A DNA stretch of 64,000 bases from Jannaschia marina (GTDB taxonomy: Bacteria > Pseudomonadota > Alphaproteobacteria > Rhodobacterales > Rhodobacteraceae), in NCBI RefSeq assembly GCF_013404595.1, contig NZ_JABVAX010000001.1, forward strand, positions 558,001-622,000, read 5' to 3'. Shown here in pieces: positions 52,144-60,650 of this stretch. The notes beneath the pieces were generated by a model that ran no database searches, was not told where the DNA came from, and saw only the letters and a program-made list of their open reading frames with translations. Position numbers and translations under genes: made by a program. Within the stretch, counting starts at the first letter, position 1; the number at the start of each line of letters is the position of its first letter.

Positions 52144-53847
52144 CTAGTCCTCGTCGAAGGGGTCCCATTCGTCCTCGACCTCGGCGAGACCCTCCTCCGC
52201 CGCTTCCTGTTCGAGAACGTCGCGCGTGCGGATCTCCACGAGTTCGGCCCCCGGGAAGGCCTGCAGGATCGCCTGCGTCATGGGATGCGCCATCGCATCG
52301 GTCTCCGCCTGTCGCAGCGCGCTGTCGCGGACCTCGGTGATGGTTGGCGCGCCACCCTCGGACACGAGCGAGACGACCCATCGCACACCGGTCCAGCCCT
52401 GTAGCCGCCCGGCAAGGCGCGCGGCAAGGTCGGGGGCGGCGTTCGGGGCGGGTTCGAACTCGATCCGGCCGGGGCTGTAGCTGGCGAGGCGCACGCCGCC
52501 CTCGACCTCCACCAGCAGTTTCACGTCCCGGTTCGCGCGGATCAGGTCCACGACCTGCGGAAAGGTCTGGAACCGCGCGAGCGCCTGCGCGCTGTCCTGC
52601 GCCAGCGCCGGGGAGGCCGAGCCTCGCGCCACCGGACCACTGCCACCGCCGGACGGCGCGGGTCGCGGGGCAGGGGTCGCGCCCTGGGGCATCGGCGCAT
52701 CGCGCAGCTTGCGCACCAGATCGTCCGGGGAGGGCAGGTCCGCCACATGCGTCAGCCGGATCACCGCCATCTCGGCGGCCATCATCGCGTTCGGCGCGTT
52801 GCCGACCTCCTCCAGCGCCTTCAGGAGCATCTGCCACATCCGCGTCAGGCTGCGCATCTGCAGCCCGGTGGCGAAGGCCTGCCCGCGGGCGCGTTCGTCG
52901 GGGCTGACGGTCGGGTCTTCGGCGGCGTCGGGCGTGATCTGGATCACGCTGACCCAATGGGTCAATTCGGCCAGATCGCGCAGCACGGCCATCGGATCGG
53001 CCCCGTCGCTGTATTGCGCGCCCAGTTCCTCCAGCGCGGCCGCCGCCTCGCCCTTCATGATGAGATCGAAGAGGTCCATCACCCGGCCTCGGTCGGCGAG
53101 GCCCAGCATGGCGCGCACCTGATCGGCGGTCGTCTCGCCCGCGCCATGGCTGATCGCCTGATCCAGAAGCGACATCGCGTCCCGCACCGAACCCTCCGCC
53201 GCCCGCGCGATGAGGGCGAGCGCGTCGTCCGCGATCTCGGCTCCTTCCTTGCCGGCCACGCCGCGCAGGTGGTCGATCATCACCTCGGGCTCGATCCGGC
53301 GCAGGTCGAACCTCTGGCACCGGCTCAGGACGGTGACGGGCACCTTACGGATCTCGGTCGTGGCGAAGATGAACTTCACGTGGGCCGGCGGCTCCTCCAG
53401 CGTCTTGAGGAGCGCGTTGAACGCGCTCGTCGAGAGCATGTGGACCTCGTCGATGATGTAGATCTTGTAGCGCGCCGAGGCTGCCCGGTAGTGCACGCTG
53501 TCGATGATCTCGCGCACGTCGCCGACACCGGTGTTCGACGCCGCGTCCATTTCGAGCACGTCGACATGACGGCCCTCGGCGATGGCCCGGCAGGGCTCGC
53601 ATTCGCCGCAGGGTTCGGTCGTAGGACCACCCGTGCCGTCCGGGCCGACGCAGTTCAGGCCCTTGGCGACGATCCGGGCGGTGGTCGTCTTGCCCGTGCC
53701 GCGGATGCCCGTGAGGATGAAGGCCTGCGCGATGCGGTCGGCGGCGAAGGCGTTCTTGAGGGTGCGCACCATGGCGTCCTGGCCGATCAGGTCAGCAAAG
53801 GTCGCGGGCCGGTACTTGCGTGCGAGAACCTGATATTCCGTCGTCAT
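52144..53847 (-). CDS. dnaX: DNA polymerase III subunits gamma and tau
   Basis: A 567-residue clamp-loader ATPase. Walker A GIRGTGKTTTAR, a zinc module (LNCVGPDG...PCGECEPCRAI), Walker B YIIDEVHML, and the sensor region LSRCQRFDLRRIEP. The C-terminal part holds a Pro/Gly/Ala linker (about 400-440) and a tau-like domain ending in acidic residues. I see no A-rich slippery site. AGGGGG precedes ATG 53847. It lies downstream of ffs, a common alphaproteobacterial order. Confidence 0.95.
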   Translation of the reverse strand: MTTEYQVLARKYRPATFADLIGQDAMVRTLKNAFAADRIAQAFILTGIRGTGKTTTARIVAKGLNCVGPDGTGGPTTEPCGECEPCRAIAEGRHVDVLEMDAASNTGVGDVREIIDSVHYRAASARYKIYIIDEVHMLSTSAFNALLKTLEEPPAHVKFIFATTEIRKVPVTVLSRCQRFDLRRIEPEVMIDHLRGVAGKEGAEIADDALALIARAAEGSVRDAMSLLDQAISHGAGETTADQVRAMLGLADRGRVMDLFDLIMKGEAAAALEELGAQYSDGADPMAVLRDLAELTHWVSVIQITPDAAEDPTVSPDERARGQAFATGLQMRSLTRMWQMLLKALEEVGNAPNAMMAAEMAVIRLTHVADLPSPDDLVRKLRDAPMPQGATPAPRPAPSGGGSGPVARGSASPALAQDSAQALARFQTFPQVVDLIRANRDVKLLVEVEGGVRLASYSPGRIEFEPAPNAAPDLAARLAGRLQGWTGVRWVVSLVSEGGAPTITEVRDSALRQAETDAMAHPMTQAILQAFPGAELVEIRTRDVLEQEAAEEGLAEVEDEWDPFDED

Positions 53848-53896
53848 CTGCGCCCCCTTCTCGGAGCGCCAACCTAGGCCCATCGCGGCGCGGTGG

Positions 53897-54265
53897 CTAG
53901 AGCGTCCAGAGGACGACGCCGACGGTTACGGCTCCGAGGGAGAAGACGATCGCCAGGAAGGTGAAGACGGAGGTCGACTGCGTCTCGGCCTTGTGCGTGT
54001 CAAGCCGCTCGCAGGCGCGCTTCGCGTTCCGCCGCGCCGACCAGAAGATCACGATCGCGGCCAGGATGAAGACGGTCGCCACCGCCTTCGGGATCCAGGT
54101 CGGCTCCGCCGCGTTGAAGACGGCCCGAAGGCCCACGGCGATGGCGATCGCCGCCATGCCCGTGCGCATCCAGCCCGCGAAGGTCCGCTCGTTGGCGAGC
54201 ACCGTGCGATCTTCGGCCCAGTCGGTCCGGTCTTCGGCAAGGTTGTTCTTGGACTCGTCTGCCAT
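53897..54265 (-). CDS. DUF202/YidH-like membrane protein
   Basis: A 122-residue protein with LANERTFAGWMRTGMAAIAIAVGLRAV, the DUF202 signature, and three membrane helices (about 31-49, 55-75, 98-120). Function unknown. ATG 54265 follows the SRP RNA gene by 60 bases and precedes dnaX by 49. It may share the ffs transcript or have its own promoter. Confidence 0.85.
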   Translation of the reverse strand: MADESKNNLAEDRTDWAEDRTVLANERTFAGWMRTGMAAIAIAVGLRAVFNAAEPTWIPKAVATVFILAAIVIFWSARRNAKRACERLDTHKAETQSTSVFTFLAIVFSLGAVTVGVVLWTL

Positions 54266-54325
54266 GGCGGGCGATCTAGGGCCCTGCGTCCGCAAGGCGA
54301 TGTTCGGCAAACATGAGAGAAAGGT

Positions 54326-54419
54326 GAGAGACTGGACGACGACCCAAACGGGACTCGCTGTGGCTGCTTCCTTCCGGACCTGACCAGGTTGGCAAGGCGC
54401 TTGCCCGCGCCAGCCTCTC
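54326..54419 (-). ncRNA. ffs: signal recognition particle RNA (4.5S type)
   Basis: On the minus strand the conserved core reads CCTGGTCAGGTCC, GGAAGGAAGCAGCC, the symmetric and asymmetric loop plus GGAA tetraloop bound by Ffh. The ends GAGAGGCTGG and CCAGTCTCTC pair over ten positions (one G-T), defining a 94-base RNA. It lies upstream of dnaX. Confidence 0.95.
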
Positions 54420-54426
54420 GATGTCT

Positions 54427-54455
54427 CACATAGGCAGGGCACCCGCGGAACGCAA
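54427..54455 (-). promoter_or_regulatory. promoter of ffs
   Basis: On the minus strand TTGCGT (54450-54455), a 17-base spacer and TATGTG (54427-54432) lie at the right distance from the SRP RNA 5' end (54419). The -35 overlaps three bases of the dispersed palindrome. Confidence 0.65.
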
Positions 54456-54474
54456 CTCCGTTCGAACGGAGTTG
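54453..54474. repeat. 22-base palindrome (copy C)
   Basis: A perfect palindrome identical to 23876-23897, seven bases after the ABC permease stop codon (54482) and touching the ffs -35. It may end the ABC transcript before ffs. Confidence 0.8.
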
Positions 54475-54481
54475 CCGAGGC

Positions 54482-55246
54482 TCAGCCCGGCGTGCGCTCG
54501 GCCCAGCCCGCGAAGATGCGCTCGAGGAAGACGACTACGTAGAAAAGCGCGATCCCGAGCACCGCCAGCGCGATCAGCACCGCGAACATCAGGGGATAGT
54601 CCGCGTTGATCTTGCCCGAATCGAAGAGGTGGCCCAGCCCGCGGCCATGCGGCTCCACGATCTCCATGAGGTTCGTGCCGATGAAGGCGAGCGTCACTGC
54701 GACCTTCAGCGCGCCGAAGAATTCCGGCAGGGTCTTCGGCAGGGCGATCTTGCGGAAGATGGTGAAGTTCGACGCCCCCAGGGAGCGCAGGATGTCGCGG
54801 TACTCGGGCTCCAGCGTCGACAACCCGATGGAGACGGAAACCGCGATCGGGAAGAAGGAGATCATGAAGGCGATCAGAATCGTGTTCAGGTCATGCTGCC
54901 CGATAAAAAGAAGGGCGATCACCGGCACGACGGTCGCCTTGGGGATCGCGTTGAAGCCCACGAGCAGCGGATAGAGCGCCTCGCGGGCGATGCGGCTGAA
55001 CCCCATGACCATGCCGAGGAAGACACCGAAGACGACGGCGAGCAGGAGCCCCGCGATCGTGCGCCAGAGCGTCTGCCAGCCGTATTCGAGGAAGAGCCAC
55101 TTGTACTTCACGAAGGCCGGGCCGAGGTCCGACGGCGAGGCCATCTTGTAGTTCGGCCAGCCGTTCGCCCAGACCAGAAGCTCCCACGCCAGCAGGAAGG
55201 CCACGATGGCCGCGGTCGGCACGGCGATCTTGCGCAGGGTGTTCAT
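54482..55246 (-). CDS. ABC transporter permease (NitT/TauT family)
   Basis: A 254-residue permease with six hydrophobic segments. The EAA-like loop reads EYRDILRSLGASNFTIFRKIALPKTLPEFFGALKVAV, typical of SsuC/TauC/ThiX proteins. ATG 55246 overlaps the ATPase stop (ATGA). It is the last gene of a three-gene importer operon. Substrate unknown. Confidence 0.92.
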   Translation of the reverse strand: MNTLRKIAVPTAAIVAFLLAWELLVWANGWPNYKMASPSDLGPAFVKYKWLFLEYGWQTLWRTIAGLLLAVVFGVFLGMVMGFSRIAREALYPLLVGFNAIPKATVVPVIALLFIGQHDLNTILIAFMISFFPIAVSVSIGLSTLEPEYRDILRSLGASNFTIFRKIALPKTLPEFFGALKVAVTLAFIGTNLMEIVEPHGRGLGHLFDSGKINADYPLMFAVLIALAVLGIALFYVVVFLERIFAGWAERTPG

Positions 55247-56025
55247 GCCGCCTCCCGTCCCTGCGCGATCTGGATCTCGCGCCGCAGCTCGGCCAGCAGC
55301 TCCACCGCCCGCGGCGCGTAGAGGTCCTCGAGGGTCCGGTCCGGTCCGAGGTCGATCTCTACCGTGCGCTGTGCCCGTGCGGGGCGTGCCGAGAAGACGA
55401 CCGTGCGATCCGACAGGAACACCGACTCGCGCAGGTCGTGGGTGATGAGGACGCAGGTGAATTTCTCCTGCGCGCGCAGATCGTGCATCGTCTGCCACAG
55501 ATCCTCGCGCGTGAAGGCATCGAGCGCGCCGAAGGGTTCGTCGAGGATCAGGACCTCGGGGCGGTGCACGATCGAGCGGCAGAGCGACGCGCGCTGGCGC
55601 ATTCCGCCGGAGAGTTCCGACGGCTTCTTGTCTTCGAAACCCTCGAGCCCGACGAGCGCCAGAAGCTCGCGCGCGCGGTCCTGCTGCTGGGTCTTGCTGA
55701 GCCCGCTGCCGACGATCTCGAGCGGGAGCATCACGTTCTGCAGGATGGTCCGCCATTCGAGCAGGACCGGATTCTGAAAGGCCATGCCGACGGTCTTGCG
55801 CGGCCCGGTGACCGGCTTGCCGCCCAGCCGGACGACACCCCGATCGGGCTTCATCAGGCCGGCGACGAGCCGCGTCAGCGTGGACTTGCCGCAGCCCGAG
55901 GGGCCGACGACGGCGGTGAAGCTGCCCTCGGGCATTTCGAGGCTCAGATCGTCGAGCACCGGCAGCGGCCCGGCCGCCGTCGCATAGGCGTGGGTCACAT
56001 GTTCGAGGGCGATGGGCAGCGACAT
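55243..56025 (-). CDS. ABC transporter ATP-binding protein (NitT/TauT family)
   Basis: A 260-residue ATPase: Walker A VGPSGCGKST, Q-loop GMAFQNPVLLEW, signature LSGGMRQRASL, Walker B VLILDEPFGALD and switch histidine LITHDL. It powers the importer encoded with 54482 and 56113. It follows the binding-protein gene after an 87-base gap that holds two strong hairpins. Confidence 0.94.
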   Translation of the reverse strand: MSLPIALEHVTHAYATAAGPLPVLDDLSLEMPEGSFTAVVGPSGCGKSTLTRLVAGLMKPDRGVVRLGGKPVTGPRKTVGMAFQNPVLLEWRTILQNVMLPLEIVGSGLSKTQQQDRARELLALVGLEGFEDKKPSELSGGMRQRASLCRSIVHRPEVLILDEPFGALDAFTREDLWQTMHDLRAQEKFTCVLITHDLRESVFLSDRTVVFSARPARAQRTVEIDLGPDRTLEDLYAPRAVELLAELRREIQIAQGREAA

Positions 56026-56043
56026 GGGTGGCCTTCCGCGGCG

Positions 56044-56108
56044 GTCATCCTCGGGCCGGGCCCGAGGATCTTCCGTTTGTGAAATCCCCGGGCAAGGCCC
56101 GGGGACGT
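56044..56108. repeat. pair of strong hairpins inside the ABC operon (REP-like)
   Basis: ATCCTCGGG/CCCGAGGAT (56047-56069) and ATCCCCGGG/CCCGGGGAC (56084-56106) each fit the 9-5-9 layout seen at the other REP loci, with GTC flanks on the outside and CTT/GAA on the inside. They lie between binding-protein and ATPase genes, where such structures often stabilise the upstream mRNA. Confidence 0.75.
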
Positions 56109-56112
56109 CGTG

Positions 56113-57123
56113 TCAGCGCAGCATCCGGTCCGCCGCGTCGGGCAGGTACTGCGGATCGAAGTAGAGGCTCGCGTCCGGCTCGGTCTGGAACTCGTAGACG
56201 AGCTTCGTCTGCTCGATCGCGGTTGCCATGCGGTCGGCGTCGATGTCGCCCATGCCGTTCTCGGCCACGTAGTCGGTCAGAACGTTCGCGTCGATCGCCA
56301 GTTGCAGACGGCGCTCTTCGAGCTCCACGTCGCCCGCCGGGTTGCGGTCGATGACGGCCTGCGCGCCCATGGCCGGATCGGCGATGACGTCCTTCCAGCC
56401 CTTTGCCACGGCGCGCAGGAAGCCCTTGACGACCTCGGGGTTCTCGGCGGCGAAGTCGGTGTTGACGATGATCGCGTTGCCATAGAGCTCGACCCCGTGG
56501 TCGGCCATCAGGATCGTCGAGATGTCATCCTCCGGCACGCCGAGGCGCACGAGGTTGAGGTAGGACGAGAAGCTGAAACCCGTCACCGCGTCGACCTCGC
56601 CCTCGGCCAGCATCGGCTCGCGCGTCGGAAAGCCGACGGGCTCCACCGTGACCGCGCCCGCGTCGATGCCGGCGGTCTCGGCGAAGATCGGGAACTGCGC
56701 CCAGGCCCCGTCCGGCGGCGGCGCGCCCAGCACCTTGCCCTCGAGGTCGCCGGGTGCCGAGACACCCTGAGACACCCGGCCGACCACGGCGAAGGGCGGC
56801 TTGTCGTAGACCATCATCACGGCGGTGACCGGCGCGCCCGGGTTCTGGTCGAGGAAGCGCATCAGCGAGTTGATGTCGGCGAAGCCAAGCGGGAAGGCCC
56901 CGGTGGCGACCTTCGGGATCGCGTCGAGCGAGCCCTGTCCCGCGCTGACCTCGACCGCAAGGTCCTCGGCCGCGAAGTGACCGTTGTCGATGGCGGCGAA
57001 GTAGGCCGCCGACGGCCCCTCGAATTTCCAGTCGAGCGCGAAGGGAACCTCCGTCTCGGCCCAGGCCGGCACGGCCAGAAGCATCGCGGCCGCGAGACCG
57101 CCGAATTTCGTCAACATATCCAT
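56113..57123 (-). CDS. ABC transporter substrate-binding protein (NMT1/THI5-like)
   Basis: A 336-residue periplasmic protein with signal peptide (FGGLAAAMLLAVPAWA|E). The opening PFALDWKFEGPSAAYFAAIDNGHFAAEDLAVEV is typical of the NitT/TauT/ThiY binding-protein superfamily. GGGGAG precedes ATG 57123. It heads the transporter operon. The ligand could be a sulfonate, a pyrimidine or another small anion; none can be chosen from sequence. No TPP-riboswitch core is seen upstream. Confidence 0.9.
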   Translation of the reverse strand: MDMLTKFGGLAAAMLLAVPAWAETEVPFALDWKFEGPSAAYFAAIDNGHFAAEDLAVEVSAGQGSLDAIPKVATGAFPLGFADINSLMRFLDQNPGAPVTAVMMVYDKPPFAVVGRVSQGVSAPGDLEGKVLGAPPPDGAWAQFPIFAETAGIDAGAVTVEPVGFPTREPMLAEGEVDAVTGFSFSSYLNLVRLGVPEDDISTILMADHGVELYGNAIIVNTDFAAENPEVVKGFLRAVAKGWKDVIADPAMGAQAVIDRNPAGDVELEERRLQLAIDANVLTDYVAENGMGDIDADRMATAIEQTKLVYEFQTEPDASLYFDPQYLPDAADRMLR

Positions 57124-57317
57124 TCTCCCCGTTTGGTCGCCCGAGTGTGTTGCCCCGGCCCCCGAGGGCCAGAGGCGGCGACCCCGGCGTGCAGACTGCG
57201 CGGGCTGCTGCCTGTCTTTCAAGCGATTCGGTAACGGGTTGCGTATTTTTTCGGCAGGGGGCTTTGCGTCCCGCGCCGCGCCGCCTATCCCCGACCGATG
57301 CAGAAGCGGAGCGCCCC

Positions 57318-58259
57318 ATGAGAGATGCCGAAGCCGTCACGTTCGGAGGGGGCGGACTCGACCGGGCCGAGGATCTGCGCCGCCACCCCGGGGAACTGGC
57401 CGCGCTGCCCGCGCGTACGTTGCCGCTCTGGCGGGGAAAGCCGCTCATCGGCGCGGCGCGCGACGGGCTCGCGCTGATGGAGGGGCACGCGCTGGCGGAT
57501 CACGGGACGCCCGTGCTTCTCGGGCGGGTCGACGGCGCGGCGATCTTCGCGCGCGACGTCTCGACGTTGGCGGTCGAGGGCCTCTCGGACGAACTCGGGG
57601 CGTTTCGCGACGAAAGCGAGCAGACCCATCCCGACCTGCCGAACGGCGCGGCCTTCTGCGAATTGCGGCGGATGATGACGCATCTCTCCCCGCGCGACGC
57701 CGAACTTGCCGCAACGGCACGGGGGATGCTCGAATGGCACCGGACCCATGGCTTCTGTCCGAATTGCGGTGCGCAGACGCAGGTGGGAAAGGCCGGCTGG
57801 ATGCGTGGCTGCGCGGGCTGCGGGCGAATGCAGTTTCCCCGTACCGATCCGGTGGTCATCATGCTCGTCACGCGCGGCAACAAGGTGCTGCTCGGCCGCT
57901 CGCCCGGCTGGCCCGAGGGGTTCTTCAGCTGCCTTGCCGGCTTCATGGAGCCGGGAGAGACGATGGAGGCCGCGGTGCGCCGCGAGGTCTGGGAGGAGAC
58001 GGGCGTGCGCGTCGGGGCCGTGAGCTATCTCTCGAGCCAGCCCTGGCCCTTCCCCGGCAGCCTGATGCTCGGGGCCCACGGCACGGCGGTGAGCGAGGCG
58101 ATCGAGATCGATCCCGAGGAAATCGCCGAGGCTCTCTGGCTCGACCGGGAGGAGCTTGCCGAGGTCTTCGCCGGCACCCATCCCCGCATCCTGCCGGCGC
58201 GGCGCGGGGCGATCGCGCATTTCCTCCTGCAGAGCTGGCTCGCCGACCGCTTGGCGTAG
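57318..58259 (+). CDS. nudC: NAD(+) diphosphatase / NAD-cap hydrolase NudC
   Basis: A 313-residue NudC. It has a zinc ribbon (CPNCGAQTQ...CAGCGRMQFPRTDP), the Nudix box GFMEPGETMEAAVRREVWEETGV and the NADH-specific SQPWPFPGSLM motif. It cleaves NADH/NAD and removes NAD caps from RNA. Start ATG 57318 follows GGAGCG. Divergent from the ABC binding-protein gene. Confidence 0.95.
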   Translation: MRDAEAVTFGGGGLDRAEDLRRHPGELAALPARTLPLWRGKPLIGAARDGLALMEGHALADHGTPVLLGRVDGAAIFARDVSTLAVEGLSDELGAFRDESEQTHPDLPNGAAFCELRRMMTHLSPRDAELAATARGMLEWHRTHGFCPNCGAQTQVGKAGWMRGCAGCGRMQFPRTDPVVIMLVTRGNKVLLGRSPGWPEGFFSCLAGFMEPGETMEAAVRREVWEETGVRVGAVSYLSSQPWPFPGSLMLGAHGTAVSEAIEIDPEEIAEALWLDREELAEVFAGTHPRILPARRGAIAHFLLQSWLADRLA

Positions 58260-58307
58260 ACCGGTGACGGCGCTACAGAGCAGGGGATTTGAAGGAGTGC
58301 ATTCGCC

Positions 58308-58766
58308 ATGAAATTCGTCGCCACCGAGGACATCGCCGCCCCGATCGAGAGCGTCTGGGCGCGGGTCTCCGATCTCGAAAGCTTCGAGGCCCGCGCGAAG
58401 CCGCGTGTCGCGGGCCTGCAGCGCGTGCCGCCGGGGCCGCCGGCGGCGGGGACCGAATGGACGGGCACGGCAGAGGTCATGGGCAAGAAGCGCGCGCTCC
58501 GCGTCACCGCCCGAACGCTCGACGCGCCGACGCATCTCCTGGCCGAAGGCGGAACGGACGGGATGCATGTGACGGTCGCTGCGGAGTTGCAGGCGCTGGG
58601 CCCGAAGCTCACCCGGCTGACGGTCACGTCCGAGGCGAAGGCGCGCAGTCTGGCCGCGCGGCTGATGCTGCAGTCGGCGAAACTGGCGCGCAGCTCGATG
58701 GCCAAGCGCTACAAGGGCCGGATTTCGACCTTTGCCAGCAAGATCGAGCGCGAGGCCGGCCGGTAG
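58308..58766 (+). CDS. SRPBCC-fold protein (CoxG/START-like)
   Basis: A 152-residue single-domain protein beginning MKFVATEDIAAPIESVWARVSDLESFE, the usual opening of SRPBCC hydrophobic-ligand folds. No catalytic residues can be assigned. It lies 48 bases after nudC on the same strand, convergent with pheA across a REP cluster. Confidence 0.8.
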   Translation: MKFVATEDIAAPIESVWARVSDLESFEARAKPRVAGLQRVPPGPPAAGTEWTGTAEVMGKKRALRVTARTLDAPTHLLAEGGTDGMHVTVAAELQALGPKLTRLTVTSEAKARSLAARLMLQSAKLARSSMAKRYKGRISTFASKIEREAGR

Positions 58767-58770
58767 GTCA

Positions 58771-58941
58771 GGAGATGGTCGGGTCGAGCCCGACCATGAC
58801 GGTCGCTGGACAGAAGAGACCTCGGCCGGTTTCTGCCGATAGCCTTCTGTCGCCGTCATCGTCGGGCCTGACCCGGCGATCTCCCTCTATGAGGTGGAGA
58901 TGAGTGGCCGGGAGATGGTCGGGTCGAGCCCGACCATGACG
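58771..58941. repeat. cluster of three REP-like hairpins between the SRPBCC gene and pheA
   Basis: Hairpins at 58775-58797 and 58915-58937 are identical (ATGGTCGGG, loop TCGAG, CCCGACCAT), including the GGAG left flank and GACGGT right flank. A third at 58858-58880 (ATCGTCGGG, loop CCTGA, CCCGGCGAT) is inverted relative to them. The latter two form the inverted pair seen elsewhere. Confidence 0.85.
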
Positions 58942-58952
58942 GTGCCGAGGCC

Positions 58953-59798
58953 CTACCGGGAGCCGCCGTCGAAGTGGTCGGGGTCGGCCGGGTAGACGCC
59001 CAGGATATCGAGCTTGGTGCAGAAATAGGCCAGCTCCTCGAGCGCGCGGGCCACGGGCGGATCCTCGGGGTGCCCCTCGATGTCGGCGTAGAATTGCGTC
59101 GCGGTGAACTGTCCGTCGACCATGTAGCTCTCGAGCTTGACCATGTTGACGCCGTTCGTCGCGAAGCCGCCCATCGCCTTGTAGAGCGCCGCCGGAATGT
59201 TGCGGACCCGGAAGATGAAGGTCGTCTTGACCGGTCCGTTGCCCGGCGCGGGGTGATCGGGGGCGCGCGACATGATGACGAAGCGGGTCGTGTTGTGCCC
59301 CTCGGTCTCGATGTCGCGGGCAAGGACGTCGAGCCCGTAGGTCTCGGCCGCGAGCACCGAGGCCAGCGCGCCCTGCGTCCGGTCGGAGGTCAGTGCGAGC
59401 TCTGCGGCCGCGCCGGCGCTGTCGGCGGCGGACTCGGCGCTGATTCCCTGCGCGTCGAGCCAGGCCCGGGCCTGCGGGATCAGTACGAGATGGGCGCGCA
59501 CGTTGCGAATGTCCCCGAGTGCCGCGCCCGGCAGGCCCATGAGCGCGATGCGGACGCGGGTGAAGGCCTCGCCCACGATATGCAGCCCGGACTGCGGCAG
59601 GAGCCGGTGGATGTCGGCCACGCGGCCGTAGGTCGAGTTTTCCACGGGCAGCATGGCAAGGTCGGCGCGCCCGTCCTTCATCGCGGCGATGCAATCCTCG
59701 AAGGTGCTGCAGGGCAGGGGCGTATGGTCGGGCCGCGCCTCGACGCAGGCCTCGTGACTGTAGGCCCCGAGGGCCCCCTGGAATGCTATGCTGGGCAT
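58953..59798 (-). CDS. pheA: prephenate dehydratase
   Basis: A 281-residue single-function enzyme of phenylalanine synthesis. Dehydratase domain: IAFQGALGAYSHEAC, LPVENSTYGRVAD and the catalytic GHNTTRFVIM. A C-terminal ACT domain (about 195-275; NIPAALYKAMGGFATNGVNMVKLESYM) gives phenylalanine feedback control. No chorismate mutase domain is fused. ATG 59798 gives the family N terminus. Divergent from the cytochrome gene. Confidence 0.95.
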   Translation of the reverse strand: MPSIAFQGALGAYSHEACVEARPDHTPLPCSTFEDCIAAMKDGRADLAMLPVENSTYGRVADIHRLLPQSGLHIVGEAFTRVRIALMGLPGAALGDIRNVRAHLVLIPQARAWLDAQGISAESAADSAGAAAELALTSDRTQGALASVLAAETYGLDVLARDIETEGHNTTRFVIMSRAPDHPAPGNGPVKTTFIFRVRNIPAALYKAMGGFATNGVNMVKLESYMVDGQFTATQFYADIEGHPEDPPVARALEELAYFCTKLDILGVYPADPDHFDGGSR

Positions 59799-59925
59799 TG
59801 TGACCCCCGTGCGCGGCGTGCTGATGCGTATAGTCGCAGCCTCTATCCCTTGCGGAAGACATGCGAAACCACATACATGGCGCGCAACGAACCGAATGCG
59901 CGACTGACGATCAAGGGGTGAGCCC

Positions 59926-60450
59926 ATGGACACGATGACGATTACAAAGGCCGGCGGCGCCTTCTGCGGCGCATTGCTCGTGCTTCTGCTCGGAGCCTGG
60001 GCCGGCGAGGCCATCTATCACGTCGGCACCGCAAGTCACGGTGACGAGGAGCATGCGCAGGGCTACGCCATCGAGGTGGCCGAGGCCGAGACCGGCGGCG
60101 AGGACGCGGAAGCCGTCGAGGAGGTCCCCTTCGAGGAGGTCTACACGAACGCGTCGGCCGAGGACGGCGAAAGCCTCTGGCGGCAATGTGCCTCCTGCCA
60201 CAAGCTCGAGACCGGCGCGAACGGCACGGGGCCATATCTCGCCGGCGTCGTCGACCGCGATATCGGCGCGGCCGAGGGGTACGCCTACTCCGACGCGCTG
60301 GCATCGATGGAGGGCGCATGGACGCCCGAAGAGCTCTCGGGCTTCCTGCTCGACCCGAAGGGCTACGCGCCCGGCACAAAGATGGCCTATCGCGGCATGG
60401 ACGACGTCGAGGACCGCGCGAACCTGATCGCCTACCTCGCGACGCAGTGA
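59926..60450 (+). CDS. membrane-anchored class I cytochrome c (cytochrome cy-like)
   Basis: A 174-residue cytochrome. An uncleaved-looking N-terminal helix (about 10-31) and an acidic Ala/Glu linker (about 40-72) precede the haem domain: CASCH at 88-92 and an axial methionine in GTKMAYRG. This anchor-linker-haem layout is that of cytochrome cy/c552, which carries electrons from the bc1 complex to oxidases. Next to pheA, an arrangement common in the group. Confidence 0.9.
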   Translation: MDTMTITKAGGAFCGALLVLLLGAWAGEAIYHVGTASHGDEEHAQGYAIEVAEAETGGEDAEAVEEVPFEEVYTNASAEDGESLWRQCASCHKLETGANGTGPYLAGVVDRDIGAAEGYAYSDALASMEGAWTPEELSGFLLDPKGYAPGTKMAYRGMDDVEDRANLIAYLATQ

Positions 60451-60473
60451 ACGGCATCCGTTCGACCGGATCG

Positions 60474-60499
60474 AAGGCCCGCCCCGTGGCGGGCCTTTT
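60474..60499 (+). terminator. intrinsic terminator of the cytochrome c gene
   Basis: AAGGCCCGCC (60474-60483), loop CCGT, GGCGGGCCTT (60488-60497), then TT. Located 24 bases after the stop codon. Confidence 0.9.
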
Positions 60500-60650
60500 C
60501 GCGTCCGCAGGACGGGTCCGCGCGACCTTGCCGATCGGGTCCGCTTTTCCGGGCACGATCACGCCCTAGATCACCGCCAAGTGTGGTCCGACCCCTTGAA
60601 TCCGCGGCCTCCGCCTCGTTACCTGTTGAATAAGTTTCGGAGGGTCATAC

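Noticed and set aside
52144..53847. Programmed frameshift in dnaX to make a short gamma subunit
   Set aside because: No A-rich slippery heptamer with a following hairpin was found by eye.
57124..57317. TPP riboswitch ahead of the NMT1/THI5-like transporter
   Set aside because: No CTGAGA or other TPP core string on the minus strand, so a thiamine link is not supported.
58289..58903. Short frames beginning or ending with MVGSSPTMT-like peptides at the REP loci
   Set aside because: These peptides are translations of the palindromic repeat itself and recur at each copy; they are not genes.
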